Assembly (NCBI RefSeq): GCF_004361815.1
Contig: NZ_SNWA01000002.1
Span: 620,001 to 684,000, forward strand
Source: Paraburkholderia sp. BL10I2N1
Lineage (GTDB): Bacteria; Pseudomonadota; Gammaproteobacteria; Burkholderiales; Burkholderiaceae
Direction: 5' to 3'
Length of the DNA: 64,000 nt
Shown one piece after another: positions 34,916-42,763 of the stretch; position 1 is the first letter of the stretch, and each line of letters starts with the position of its first letter. Under the pieces are notes generated by a model. It made no database searches. It was not told where the DNA came from and was given only the letters and a program-made list of their open reading frames with translations. The translations under genes and the position numbers were made by a program.

Positions 34916-35653
34916 TCAGGCCCGCACTTCGATACGGTTGACAACGCCCTCGATCGCATCCAGACACCAGGCGTCCTGTTCCGCCTGTCGGCTTTCTGCT
35001 TCGGTCGCCACCCAACCTCCCAACGTGATCCGGTGGTCTTTCACATTGACGGTGATCTGCTCGGCGCGCAAACGGGGATCGGTTTCCAGCACAAGGTGCA
35101 AGGCCTCGATAATTTCATCGTCGCCATCGGCTTCGGCGGGCACCAGTTCAAGCAGGTTCACCACGTCGCGGCAGCCGCCGACCCACCAGGCAATCACACC
35201 CGCCAGGCGCCTGTGAGACAGGCTGATCACCTGCCCAGTCAGGGTCACCACACCATCTTCCACCGTCACTTCGAGTACGCCGCTGCCGTCTTCGCCAGCC
35301 TGGTCCATGGTGCCGCGCAGCACTTCGAGCTGACCCTTGACGCGTGCACAAATTACGCAATTGCGGAAATCCACTGCTTGAGCGAGCCGTTCACAAACGT
35401 GTGTCCGCAACTCGCCATCCCTGACGGGCGGATTGGCGGTGACACGCAACTGGTCAACCAGAGGCTTCCCTTCGCTGTGCGTCTGGGTCAACCGAAGAAG
35501 ACGTTTCTTGGATGCTATATCCGGCACCTCGCCTGCCACGGTCAAGGTACCGCCGTCGAAACTCATATGAATGGAATGATTGTGGAGCTTCCGGTGTGAT
35601 TCATGTTCGAAGGCTGCCATCACCTGTGTCAGGACCGTATCGCTGCGTTGCAT
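34916..35653 (-). CDS. BON-domain protein (three BON-like repeats)
   Basis: BON domains bind membranes or ligands. The 245-residue protein shows three related units: one around IHMSFDGGTLTVAGEVPDIA, a second around LEVTVEDGVVTLTGQVISLS, and a third around ITVNVKDHRITLGGWVATEA, which ends GVVNRIEVRA. No signal peptide or membrane helix is visible, unlike OsmY, so it may be cytoplasmic. The ATG at 35653 (MQRSDTVLTQVM) has GAGG 6-7 bp upstream and is preferred to the ATG at 35695. It stands alone. Its role is unknown, perhaps stress related. Confidence 0.8.
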   Translation of the reverse strand: MQRSDTVLTQVMAAFEHESHRKLHNHSIHMSFDGGTLTVAGEVPDIASKKRLLRLTQTHSEGKPLVDQLRVTANPPVRDGELRTHVCERLAQAVDFRNCVICARVKGQLEVLRGTMDQAGEDGSGVLEVTVEDGVVTLTGQVISLSHRRLAGVIAWWVGGCRDVVNLLELVPAEADGDDEIIEALHLVLETDPRLRAEQITVNVKDHRITLGGWVATEAESRQAEQDAWCLDAIEGVVNRIEVRA

Positions 35654-36054
35654 GATCTGCCTCGCGGAAAGGTTTGATGATGCAGCGCCCACCATGCCGC
35701 ATCTTGCGAGTCTTGCCGCATCAGGAGGGCACTGTACAGTCGATTATAGGTATTGGCGTGGCGCGACGAGCGGCCATCCCGGCTGCCCCCCGGCAAGACC
35801 GTATGCAAAAGCCGTCCGCGCGGGAATATTGAAATCGAAGTTTGCACGTCAGCGGATCAATGCCAGGGCCAAGCCGCTGGCCGCTTGATGGCGTGTATCC
35901 GCGCTGTAATGTCACGCGCGGATTCGCGCCAATAGCTTCTTCAGCCGGCTCGCCCCGGACGGTTCCTGTTCACGCACCGATCCCGCCCCACGCGACAACG
36001 ATTTGCCGCCGAAGCAACGCGGCAGGGCTTTCCGCCCGCCAACGCGAGCGCCAG
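35654..36054. other. intergenic stretch, nothing recognised
   Basis: These 401 bp upstream of the BON gene presumably contain its promoter. I see no clear -35/-10 pair and no convincing coding sequence. Confidence 0.4.
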
Positions 36055-36540
36055 TCAGCTCGACTTACCCTGGATGCGATGGGCAAAGCGTGCCCGCTCA
36101 GCTCGATCCATCAGATCCAGGAACTGGTCCGAACCCATGTGAACAAGTTCTTCGTGATCGCCGGCCTCGAAGTAGACGTCCGGCTGCTGTGCCAGGCTCT
36201 CGTCGAGGTAGGTTTGCATACCATAGGCCGTGCATACCGGCGGAAGCGCTCCGGCCTCGCAGTCTTTAAACAGTTCACGCAGATCGACCTCCCTGGCCAG
36301 CACAAGGTGCCGCCCGGTCTTTGCCCAAAGCTCGGACAACCGCACGGCGTGGGTCGATGGCAGCACAGCCGCCACGTAGCCGCGCTCATCTTCGAGGAGC
36401 ACGGTCTTGGCGAGCCGATCACCTGGTATATGCGCTGCCGCAGCCGTTTCCATGCTGGAATGGCTGTATGGGTGATGCACGATTTCGTACCGGGAGCCCT
36501 TGCTGCGCAGGTAGTCCTGGAGGGTGGCAGACATTGACAT
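36055..36540 (-). CDS. YbaK / aminoacyl-tRNA deacylase-family protein
   Basis: The fold of this 161-residue protein is the trans-editing domain that hydrolyses mischarged Cys-tRNA(Pro) and related aminoacyl-tRNAs. Landmarks are YEIVHHPYSHSSMETAAAAH, the core AKTVLLEDERGYVAAVLPST, and PPVCTAYGMQTYLDESLAQQ before a GDHEELVHM tail. A strong GAGGAGG ribosome binding site lies just before ATG. The catalytic lysine appears in LAKTVLL. It stands alone. Exact tRNA specificity cannot be told from sequence. Confidence 0.85.
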   Translation of the reverse strand: MSMSATLQDYLRSKGSRYEIVHHPYSHSSMETAAAAHIPGDRLAKTVLLEDERGYVAAVLPSTHAVRLSELWAKTGRHLVLAREVDLRELFKDCEAGALPPVCTAYGMQTYLDESLAQQPDVYFEAGDHEELVHMGSDQFLDLMDRAERARFAHRIQGKSS

Positions 36541-37028
36541 GACGAACCTCCTCTCGAAGGGAAGCAGATGAAATTTATTGCGAAAGACTCCTTTAGGATA
36601 GGTCGCTTTCCAGGGTGTGAAAACACGCTGACGGCGGCGCAGTGACCGCGAGGGCGTTGACGAGATCAAACCCTGTCACGTTGCAAACGTCTGGCAAGCA
36701 GGATGATCGCGATGAAGAATGAAAAGTCGGCTTATCGTGGTTATCGCTTTCCGCCGGTCGTCATCAGACGCGCCATTCGCTGGCATTCCCGTTTTCAGTT
36801 GACCTGCGCACCTCGTCCTGACTCAACATCGAGCCACCTGCGCGGCCAGCTTCACGCGCGCAAATTCGACGGCATCAACACACGCACCCCGTGCGCGACA
36901 TTCCCGGCCTCGTCACGCTTTTGAACACAGGTGCGCCGACCAGTCGCCCGAGCGTCATCGCAACGTTTACCCTATACCGCTTTTAAGCTTCGTTTAAGGC
37001 ACCAACCCTACTCTCGGACCCGATACGT
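36541..37028. other. intergenic stretch upstream of the structured RNA candidate
   Basis: No gene is convincing in these 488 bp. A 73-residue open frame (36703-36924) is rich in R, S and T, starts poorly and looks non-coding. The sequence near 36960-37000 is AT-richer (TTTACCCTATACC, TTTTAAGCTTCG) and may hold a promoter for the RNA that follows. Confidence 0.4.
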
Positions 37029-37165
37029 CACGGCGCCTGCGGGGTGGGGACTTGTTACGGTGCCGTGTAATACCAAGGGGGAATTCCTCCGTTACGTCCG
37101 GGTCGACTGCGGAACATTCGCAACGAATCGACCCCTTGACCCGAATCGTATTCGGGTCTTTTTTT
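37029..37165 (+). ncRNA. candidate structured small RNA ending in an intrinsic terminator
   Basis: Three stems can be drawn in sequence order. CACGGCGCC (37029-37037) pairs with GGTGCCGTG (37059-37067). GGGTCGA (37100-37106) pairs with TCGACCC (37128-37134), enclosing an inner TGCG/CGCA stem. A terminator hairpin with a 7-T run closes the unit at 37138-37165. No ORF explains these elements, and the terminator does not follow a plus-strand gene. I recognise no RNA family. The 5' end is unknown; transcription could start near 36990. Confidence 0.45.
37138..37165 (+). terminator. Rho-independent terminator
   Basis: A 9-bp stem, GACCCGAAT with ATTCGGGTC around a CGT loop, is followed directly by seven Ts. 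The direction is plus strand, where there is no protein gene upstream for more than 500 bp. Confidence 0.85.
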
Positions 37166-37266
37166 GCGCAGCAAATCGAAAATTACAGGGCTGCGTCACG
37201 ATATGCCGCTACTGAGCCGCCTTCATTTTTCTTTTGTCCACGCTCTGTTCAGCTGTCGATCTGTCA

Positions 37267-38061
37267 TCACGCGTAGTTTGCCTGGTGAGCCACGCTGCCG
37301 AAAGAAGCGATCGATTCGGCCGGCGGCATATCGAAAAGATCCCGCGTAAATCCGCGCATTCGTTCCGCAGACGGCCGGCTGCGCAAACGTCTCACCAGAT
37401 CGGCGAACGATCCAAAGTCGCCGTCGCGTAGCGCCTTGTTGACTTCCAGAAAGTCGCGCGCTTTCAGGACACTCGGCTGCGTAAGCCGCACGAAATACGG
37501 GGCTTCGAGCTCGACAGCGAGCGCGAGCGGATAGCTCTTGCCGGTGAGTTCGCCAGCTCGCGCGATGCAGTCGACCACAGCCGCACCCTGCGCCGCGCCG
37601 AGCGCCTTTCCTGTGCTAACGCTTCGCAGGTGATCGGGATACACCCTCAATCTGCTGCCGATGCTGAGTTCGGTTGGCGAGGAGCAAACCAATGCGTAGT
37701 GGTGCTCTCTGCGTCGCCCGGAAGGCAGCATCGTGCGGCTAACGATAAAGGCGTGAGGCGCCAGTTGCCGAACCTGGCCGGCGCTGTCGACCCAGGCGTT
37801 CCAGAGCAGAACGTCCTCCCGTTTTCTGTCGGCCGCCTTCGGCCTGCCCGACGTAGGCGAGAAGAGAGCAATCAGCGAACCCGTCCTGTGAGCTGCAACC
37901 TGTGCACTGCTCCCAAGCGACTGGCTGATGCCCCACAGAAAGCGCCCGCCTCCGAGCCTGCGCTCCCACTCCTTTTGCAGAACGATGGTGGGGAGATCCT
38001 CGCCAGACTCGACGCCTGTTTTGGTCCAGCAAAACGCGGGCGGTAGGTGCTTCAGTGTCAT
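37267..38061 (-). CDS. hypothetical protein divergent from an HTH regulator
   Basis: I recognise no family in this 264-residue protein. It is soluble and mixed in composition, with no signal peptide or membrane helix. Distinct stretches are LKHLPPAFCWTKTGVESGED, LGGGRFLWGISQSLG, VLLWNAWVDSAGQVRQLAPH, and a C-terminal helical part (KARDFLEVNKALRDGDFGSF, then LVRRLRSRPSAERMRGF). A GAGGAAG ribosome binding site precedes ATG 38061; the upstream in-frame ATG at 38109 has none. It is divergent from a small HTH protein gene about 70 bp away, with a repeated motif between. It could be the effector of a regulator-controlled module, but nothing in the sequence defines its activity. Confidence 0.7.
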   Translation of the reverse strand: MTLKHLPPAFCWTKTGVESGEDLPTIVLQKEWERRLGGGRFLWGISQSLGSSAQVAAHRTGSLIALFSPTSGRPKAADRKREDVLLWNAWVDSAGQVRQLAPHAFIVSRTMLPSGRRREHHYALVCSSPTELSIGSRLRVYPDHLRSVSTGKALGAAQGAAVVDCIARAGELTGKSYPLALAVELEAPYFVRLTQPSVLKARDFLEVNKALRDGDFGSFADLVRRLRSRPSAERMRGFTRDLFDMPPAESIASFGSVAHQANYA

Positions 38062-38117
38062 CGACTTCCTCAAGACGCTGCCATTCGCTGAGTTGAACAG
38101 CCAATTCAATAACCGTT

Positions 38118-38137
38118 AATGTATAGCTATAATGTAT
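38118..38137. promoter_or_regulatory. repeat/palindrome in the divergent promoter region
   Basis: AATGTAT occurs twice (38118-38124 and 38131-38137), and a perfect 10-bp palindrome TATAGCTATA (38122-38131) lies between and overlaps them. The site is at the 5' end of the HTH gene and may be its own operator. Its overlap with ATG 38132 suggests that ATG 38141 could be the true start. Confidence 0.45.
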
Positions 38138-38482
38138 GGAATGGAAGCCCCGAACACCGATTTGCCCGTGCAGGACCTGTTACGCCGGTTGACGGCAGAT
38201 ACCCGTTCGTCCAGCGAAATAGCGCGGCTTTCCGGTGTGAGTCAGCCTACTGTCTCACGACTTCGGCTGTCGAACGGACGCAGGGTGCGCAGAAGCGCAT
38301 CATTCAATAAGTTATGCAATTTCTACGGTGTCGAATCGCGCCTTTCGAGGAGACGGGCCGCCGGCTACAACGAGTTGCTGCGCAACGCGATCGTCGACGC
38401 GTGGGACGGTTCGGAAGAGCACGGGCGGGCGTTGCTCGTGGTGATCAAAGGCTTGAAGGGATTGGGCGGTCGACCGGACTGA
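38132..38482 (+). CDS. small HTH DNA-binding protein
   Basis: The 116-residue product has a Cro/XRE- or resolvase-like HTH (RSSSEIARLSGVSQPTVSRL) followed by RLSNGRRVRRSASFNKLCNF, which may extend DNA contact. The C-terminal half (ELLRNAIVDAWDGSEEHGRA, then LLVVIKGLKGLGG) is helical. The start may be 38132 or 38141 (MEAPNTDLP). It is divergent from an unknown 264-residue protein, and the promoter between them has a palindrome. It is likely an autoregulator of the pair. Confidence 0.72.
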   Translation: MYGMEAPNTDLPVQDLLRRLTADTRSSSEIARLSGVSQPTVSRLRLSNGRRVRRSASFNKLCNFYGVESRLSRRRAAGYNELLRNAIVDAWDGSEEHGRALLVVIKGLKGLGGRPD

Positions 38483-38721
38483 CCGTCGGCAGAAACGTTT
38501 GACCGGGCCGGTCACGTCGTCTCGAATAAGCACGGCGACAACCGTTGCGGGTCGGCGGAATCAACAGGGATTTGATCGATGGCCCGCGCGCAGGATCAAA
38601 CCCGCAACACCGGATCCGAATCGCGCGTCGGTCCACGCCTTCACGTTCGGCGACACGAAGTCGCCAGGATTGACGATGGTACTGGCCATCGCGATGGCTT
38701 CACACCTCAGAGGCCGTGCGT

Positions 38722-39369
38722 CTAGATTGCCCCTTGTGGCCGCTCGTCGTCTGTATCTACACAACAAACTAGCACCTCCGCCTCTTCGTCCCCCAGGCTG
38801 ATGTACACATGGCCAACCGAGCTGTCGAAGTACAGGCTGTCGCCAGGTTTCAGCGTAAACACCCCGCCGTCCTCGAAACGGAGTTCCAGCGCGCCCGCCA
38901 GCAGGAATACGAACTCCTCGCCCGCATGGCGGATGTAATCCGGGAAGTCGGACAGCTCGCGGGCTCGCACGTGCGCACGCATCGGGACCATCCGCTTGCC
39001 GGTCAGATCGTTGGCCAGCATGCCGTACTCGTAATTCGGCGTGTCGTAGATCATCTGCTCGCCGTCGGCCGTGAACGATGGTGTCATCACACTCGCCCTG
39101 GCGCGCTTCGGTCGTCCGAAGATTGCATCGAGGTCCAAACGTAACGCGTGCGCGAGCGCTGCGAATTTGTCGTACGTCAGCGCGATGTCACCGCGTTCGG
39201 TCTTCGAGATGGTCGAAACCGCGATGCCCGACTGTTCAGACAGTTGCATCAACGTAAGACCGCGCGCCTTGCGCGCTTTGCGAACGCGCGCACCGACGGC
39301 CTTGTGATCGATCTGCGGCGGCGTGTCGGAGGGAGACGGGACGGGTACGGGAGCGGCCGTTTTTGGCAT
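38722..39369 (-). CDS. XRE-family regulator with C-terminal cupin domain
   Basis: These proteins pair an XRE HTH with a small-molecule-binding cupin. The HTH is GARVRKARKARGLTLMQLSE, then QSGIAVSTISKTERGDIALT. The cupin has HAGEEFVFLLAGALELRFED and LKPGDSLYFDSSVGHVYISL. It is divergent from the transporter-amidase-RidA-oxidoreductase genes and 101 bp from them, with a long inverted repeat between. It is probably the regulator of that operon, responding to the amide or amino acid substrate. Confidence 0.88.
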   Translation of the reverse strand: MPKTAAPVPVPSPSDTPPQIDHKAVGARVRKARKARGLTLMQLSEQSGIAVSTISKTERGDIALTYDKFAALAHALRLDLDAIFGRPKRARASVMTPSFTADGEQMIYDTPNYEYGMLANDLTGKRMVPMRAHVRARELSDFPDYIRHAGEEFVFLLAGALELRFEDGGVFTLKPGDSLYFDSSVGHVYISLGDEEAEVLVCCVDTDDERPQGAI

Positions 39370-39399
39370 GAAGGCTTAAATTCAGTGCGGGTTTTGTCG

Positions 39400-39427
39400 T
39401 ATACGAGAATTATTTTTTTCTCGTATA
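39400..39427. promoter_or_regulatory. inverted-repeat operator between the XRE-cupin gene and the MFS gene
   Basis: A perfect 10-bp inverted repeat, TATACGAGAA and TTCTCGTATA, is separated by 8 bp of AT-rich DNA. It lies centrally in the divergent intergenic region, where a repressor could control both promoters. Binding by the adjacent XRE-cupin protein is inferred. Confidence 0.65.
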
Positions 39428-39469
39428 TGATAACTCACGTCGATTTCCAACCTTGAAGGGATCCCGATC

Positions 39470-40757
39470 GTGTCAACTCTCGCACTAGACAAGGCAAGCC
39501 TTTCCAAAGGACAGGTCATCGTCGCGACGACCCTAGGGACCGCACTCGAATACTACGATTTCACGATCTACAGCTTCTTCGCAATCCAGATCGGTCAGTT
39601 GTTTTTTCCAGCCGCATCGCCAGTCAACCAGTTTCTGCTGTCGATCGGCGTATTCGGCGTCGGCTTTGTCGTGAGGCCGCTGGGCGGAATCGTGATCGGT
39701 GCTTACGCGGATCGCGTGGGGCGCAAGAAGGCGATGGTGCTGACCATCATGCTGATGGCGCTCAGTTGTGCATTGATCGCCTGCGCGCCGACTTATGCGA
39801 TGGCGGGTATCGCGGCGCCGTTCATCGTGCTCGCCGCCCGGCTGATCCAGGGCTTTGCCGCAGGCGGCGAATTCGGGCCGGGCACGACGCTCCTGGTCGA
39901 ATATGCAACCGAAAACACGCGGGCATTTTTCGCAAGCTGGAATTTTGCCGCGACTGCACTCGGGCTCGCATTGGGCGCGGTGGTCGCAACGCTCGTCAAC
40001 GTTGCGGCTGCCCAAAGATGCGCTGCTCGCATGGGGCTGGCGGGTGCCGTTTCTGCTCGGCATCGTCGCCGCGCCAGTCGGCATGCTGATCCGCCGCCGT
40101 CTCGAGGAAACGCTCACTCACGCGTCGTCCGCCACGACGCGGCGAAGCGGCGCGCTCAAAGCCGCACTGACCACGCACCTGAAGCTGACAGTGCTCGGCA
40201 CGCTTGCGGAACTTGGAGGCTCGGTGTCGGTGTATATCACCGCGTTCTTTTTGCCAAGCCACGCGGTGCGTGTGCTGCATCTCTCGCCGACCTCGGCTGT
40301 TGTATCGGGCGTCGTCAGTTCGCTCGTGCTGTTCGTCGCCGCGCCAGTCGCAGGCCGCCTCGCTGACCGTTTCAGCCGCAAGCGGGTGCTGGTGATCTCG
40401 CGGGTCGTACTGCTGCTGTCCGTCTACCCTGCATTTGCAGTGCTCGGCGCGTATCCTTCGATGCTGACGCTGTGCGTGGTGTCCGCGTTCCTCGCGGTCT
40501 TCGTGGCGGGCCAGATCGTCCCTGTGCTGGTGATGATCCCGGAGCTCTTTCCGAAGGACGTACGCGCCACTGGCATCGCATTGACCTACGTTGTCAGTGC
40601 ATCGTTCTTCGGCGGCTTCTCGCCATTCATCGCGAGCTGGCTCGTCGCGCATACCGGCAACCCGCTTGCGCCGGCGTGGTACGTCGCAGTGGCCTGCGCC
40701 GTGTCGCTTGTGCCGGTGATCTGGCTACGCGACCGAACCGGTGAAGCACTCGACTGA
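39470..40757 (+). pseudogene. MFS transporter (MHS type), frameshifted
   Basis: The first frame reads through about six helices (start VATTLGTALEYYDFTIYSFF, signature GAYADRVGRKKAM, and GFAAGGEFGPGTTLLVEYAT) and ends sense near 40010. The next frame continues as LPKDALLAWGWRVPFLLGIV through the second half (AGRLADRFSRKRVLV to VIWLRDRTGEALD). At the junction the DNA reads GTTGCGG then CTGCCCAAAGAT: one extra G, or an equivalent 1-bp change, near 40006-40010. All expected transporter landmarks are otherwise present. It is the first gene of the amidase operon, so uptake for this pathway would be lost if the shift is real. Confidence 0.85.
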
Positions 40758-40800
40758 TCTTTGACTGAACCCTATCTACAGGACTAGAGGACGCTACGCC

Positions 40801-42327
40801 ATGACTGAGAACGCCAATCTGGTCAGCCGCTCTGCCGTCGATTTGCGCCGGATGATCGGCGCCAAAGAGATTTCGCCGGTCGAGCTGCTCGACGCCTGCA
40901 TCGAGCGCATAGAAACGATCAACCCTGCGGTTAACGCGGTGACCGCGACCTGCTATCCACAAGCGCGCGAAGCCGCGAAAGCCGCCGAGCGTCAAGTGTT
41001 GAAAGGCGAACCGCTCGGCCTGCTGCACGGCTTGCCGCTCGGCGTGAAGGATCTCGAAGACACAGCCGGCCTCCTGACAACATATGGCTCGCCCATGTCG
41101 CGCGGCAATGTACCGGCACACGACGTCGTGCTGGTCGAACGGCTGCGCGCGGCTGGTGCGATTCTGGTCGCGAAAACCAATGTGCCGGAACTCGGAGCGG
41201 GCGCGAATACGCGCAATGCGGTTTGGGGCGCCACCGGCAATCCGTTCAATCCGGAACTGAACGCGGGCGGCTCGTCAGGTGGATCGGCGGCGGCGCTCGC
41301 GTGCGACATGCTACCCGTGTGCACCGGTTCGGATACCGGCGGCTCACTGCGTATTCCTGCGTCGAAATGCGGCGTGGTCGGCTTCCGCCCGTCTGCCGGA
41401 CTGGTGCCCAATTCGCGGCGGCTGCTCGGCTGGACGCCAATCCCGGTAGTCGGCCCGATGGGGCGCACCGTCGCTGAAACCGCGCTGCAACTGGCCGCGA
41501 CCGCCGGCCTTTCCTCCGGCGACCCGCTTAGCTACGAAGTCGATCCGCTCGCCTTCGCGATGCCTGCGCCGCTCGACCTTTCGTCACTGCGCGTGGGCTG
41601 GACCGAAGACTTCGGCAGTTGCGACGTCGACGACGCCATCCGTGCCGTCTTCCGCTCGCGCATCGACGCGATCGCGCCGATGGTCCGCACCTGCGAAGGG
41701 GTCGCGTTCGATCTGGGCGATGTGCACCGCTGCTTCGATGTGATTCGCGCGGAGAGCTTCGTCGCGGGCTTGCGCGACGCGTACTCGCGTGACCCCGGCG
41801 CGCTCGGCCCGAACACCCGGGCGAACTACGAGATGGGCGCGAAAATGTCCCTCGCCGACAGCGCGTGGGCGCAAGCCGAACAGACGCGCATCTTCAAGCG
41901 TTTCCAGGCCGCGTTCGACCGCTACGACGTGATCCTTTCGCCGACCACGCCCGTGTCGCCGTTTCCCTGGCAGCAACTCTATGCGGCACAGATCAACGGT
42001 CGCGAGCAGGAAAATTACTACCGGTGGCTCGCGCTCACCTATGTGGTCACGCTGACGACACACCCCGCCTTGTCCCTGCCGTGCGGTGTCGATCACGCGG
42101 GCATGCCATTCGGATTGCAGATCGTCGGGCCGTATCGTGGCGACCGCAAGACCCTCGCGGTGGCGCTTGCGTTCGAACAAGCTTTCGACGCATCGCCGGC
42201 GCTGCGCCGCCCGTGTCCCGACCTGTCAAAGCTCGCGCAGCCTACGCCCTCGCTGAAGTCGATCGTAACGGCGCCACCCCTTTTCCACTCAACCGGTGAA
42301 AGTCATGCCGGTACTTCGGCGGTTTAA
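40801..42327 (+). CDS. amidase (amidase-signature family)
   Basis: This enzyme hydrolyses amides to acid and ammonia. The Ser-cisSer-Lys triad is visible: Lys in HGLPLGVKDLED, the cis-Ser in the signature NAGGSSGGSAAALACDML, and the nucleophile Ser in GSDTGGSLRIPASKCG. At 508 residues it is a typical member. It lies between the MFS gene and the RidA gene, whose start is 3 bp after this stop. With RidA and the FAD amino-acid dehydrogenase it suggests degradation of an amide or amidated amino acid. The preferred substrate is unknown. Confidence 0.9.
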   Translation: MTENANLVSRSAVDLRRMIGAKEISPVELLDACIERIETINPAVNAVTATCYPQAREAAKAAERQVLKGEPLGLLHGLPLGVKDLEDTAGLLTTYGSPMSRGNVPAHDVVLVERLRAAGAILVAKTNVPELGAGANTRNAVWGATGNPFNPELNAGGSSGGSAAALACDMLPVCTGSDTGGSLRIPASKCGVVGFRPSAGLVPNSRRLLGWTPIPVVGPMGRTVAETALQLAATAGLSSGDPLSYEVDPLAFAMPAPLDLSSLRVGWTEDFGSCDVDDAIRAVFRSRIDAIAPMVRTCEGVAFDLGDVHRCFDVIRAESFVAGLRDAYSRDPGALGPNTRANYEMGAKMSLADSAWAQAEQTRIFKRFQAAFDRYDVILSPTTPVSPFPWQQLYAAQINGREQENYYRWLALTYVVTLTTHPALSLPCGVDHAGMPFGLQIVGPYRGDRKTLAVALAFEQAFDASPALRRPCPDLSKLAQPTPSLKSIVTAPPLFHSTGESHAGTSAV

Positions 42328-42330
42328 ATC

Positions 42331-42684
42331 ATGTCCAACGAAATCAAACGCCTGCAGACCAACGCCCGGATGAGCCAGGTGGTGATCGCCAATGGCATCG
42401 TCCATCTGGCCGGCCAGGTGCCCGACACGGCAGACGCGCCGATCACTGTTCAGACGACCGAAATCCTCAAGCGGATCGACGCGTTGCTTGCAGCTGCCGG
42501 CGTCGACAAGACGCGTCTCGTTACAGCCAATATCTGGCTGAGCGACCCGAAGCATTTCGACGAATTCAACGCCGTGTGGGACGCATGGGTGCCAGCCGGC
42601 CATGCACCTGCGCGCGCATGCGTACAGGCGCTGCTGATGAAGGCCGGCCTCGACGTGGAAGTGGCGGTAACGGCGCTGGCGTAA
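42331..42684 (+). CDS. RidA-family enamine/imine deaminase
   Basis: RidA proteins hydrolyse reactive imines formed in amino acid metabolism. The 117-residue product has VVIANGIVHLAGQVPDTADA, the central ALLAAAGVDKTRLVTANIWL, and the substrate-binding arginine in HAPARACVQALL. It follows the amidase with only 3 bp between stop and start and precedes an FAD-dependent amine/amino-acid dehydrogenase, which would generate the imine it removes. This makes a coherent operon. Confidence 0.9.
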   Translation: MSNEIKRLQTNARMSQVVIANGIVHLAGQVPDTADAPITVQTTEILKRIDALLAAAGVDKTRLVTANIWLSDPKHFDEFNAVWDAWVPAGHAPARACVQALLMKAGLDVEVAVTALA

Positions 42685-42763
42685 GCGCGAGACGGTTTTG
42701 CCGCGATGCGCGAATGGCGATGTCGTCGCCCTCTTTGCACATCAAGGTACGAGGCAATAAAAC

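Noticed and set aside
36703..36924. 73-residue open frame as a possible small gene
   Set aside because: No ribosome binding site, no protein-like hydrophobicity pattern, and it lies in a region with better evidence for non-coding RNA.
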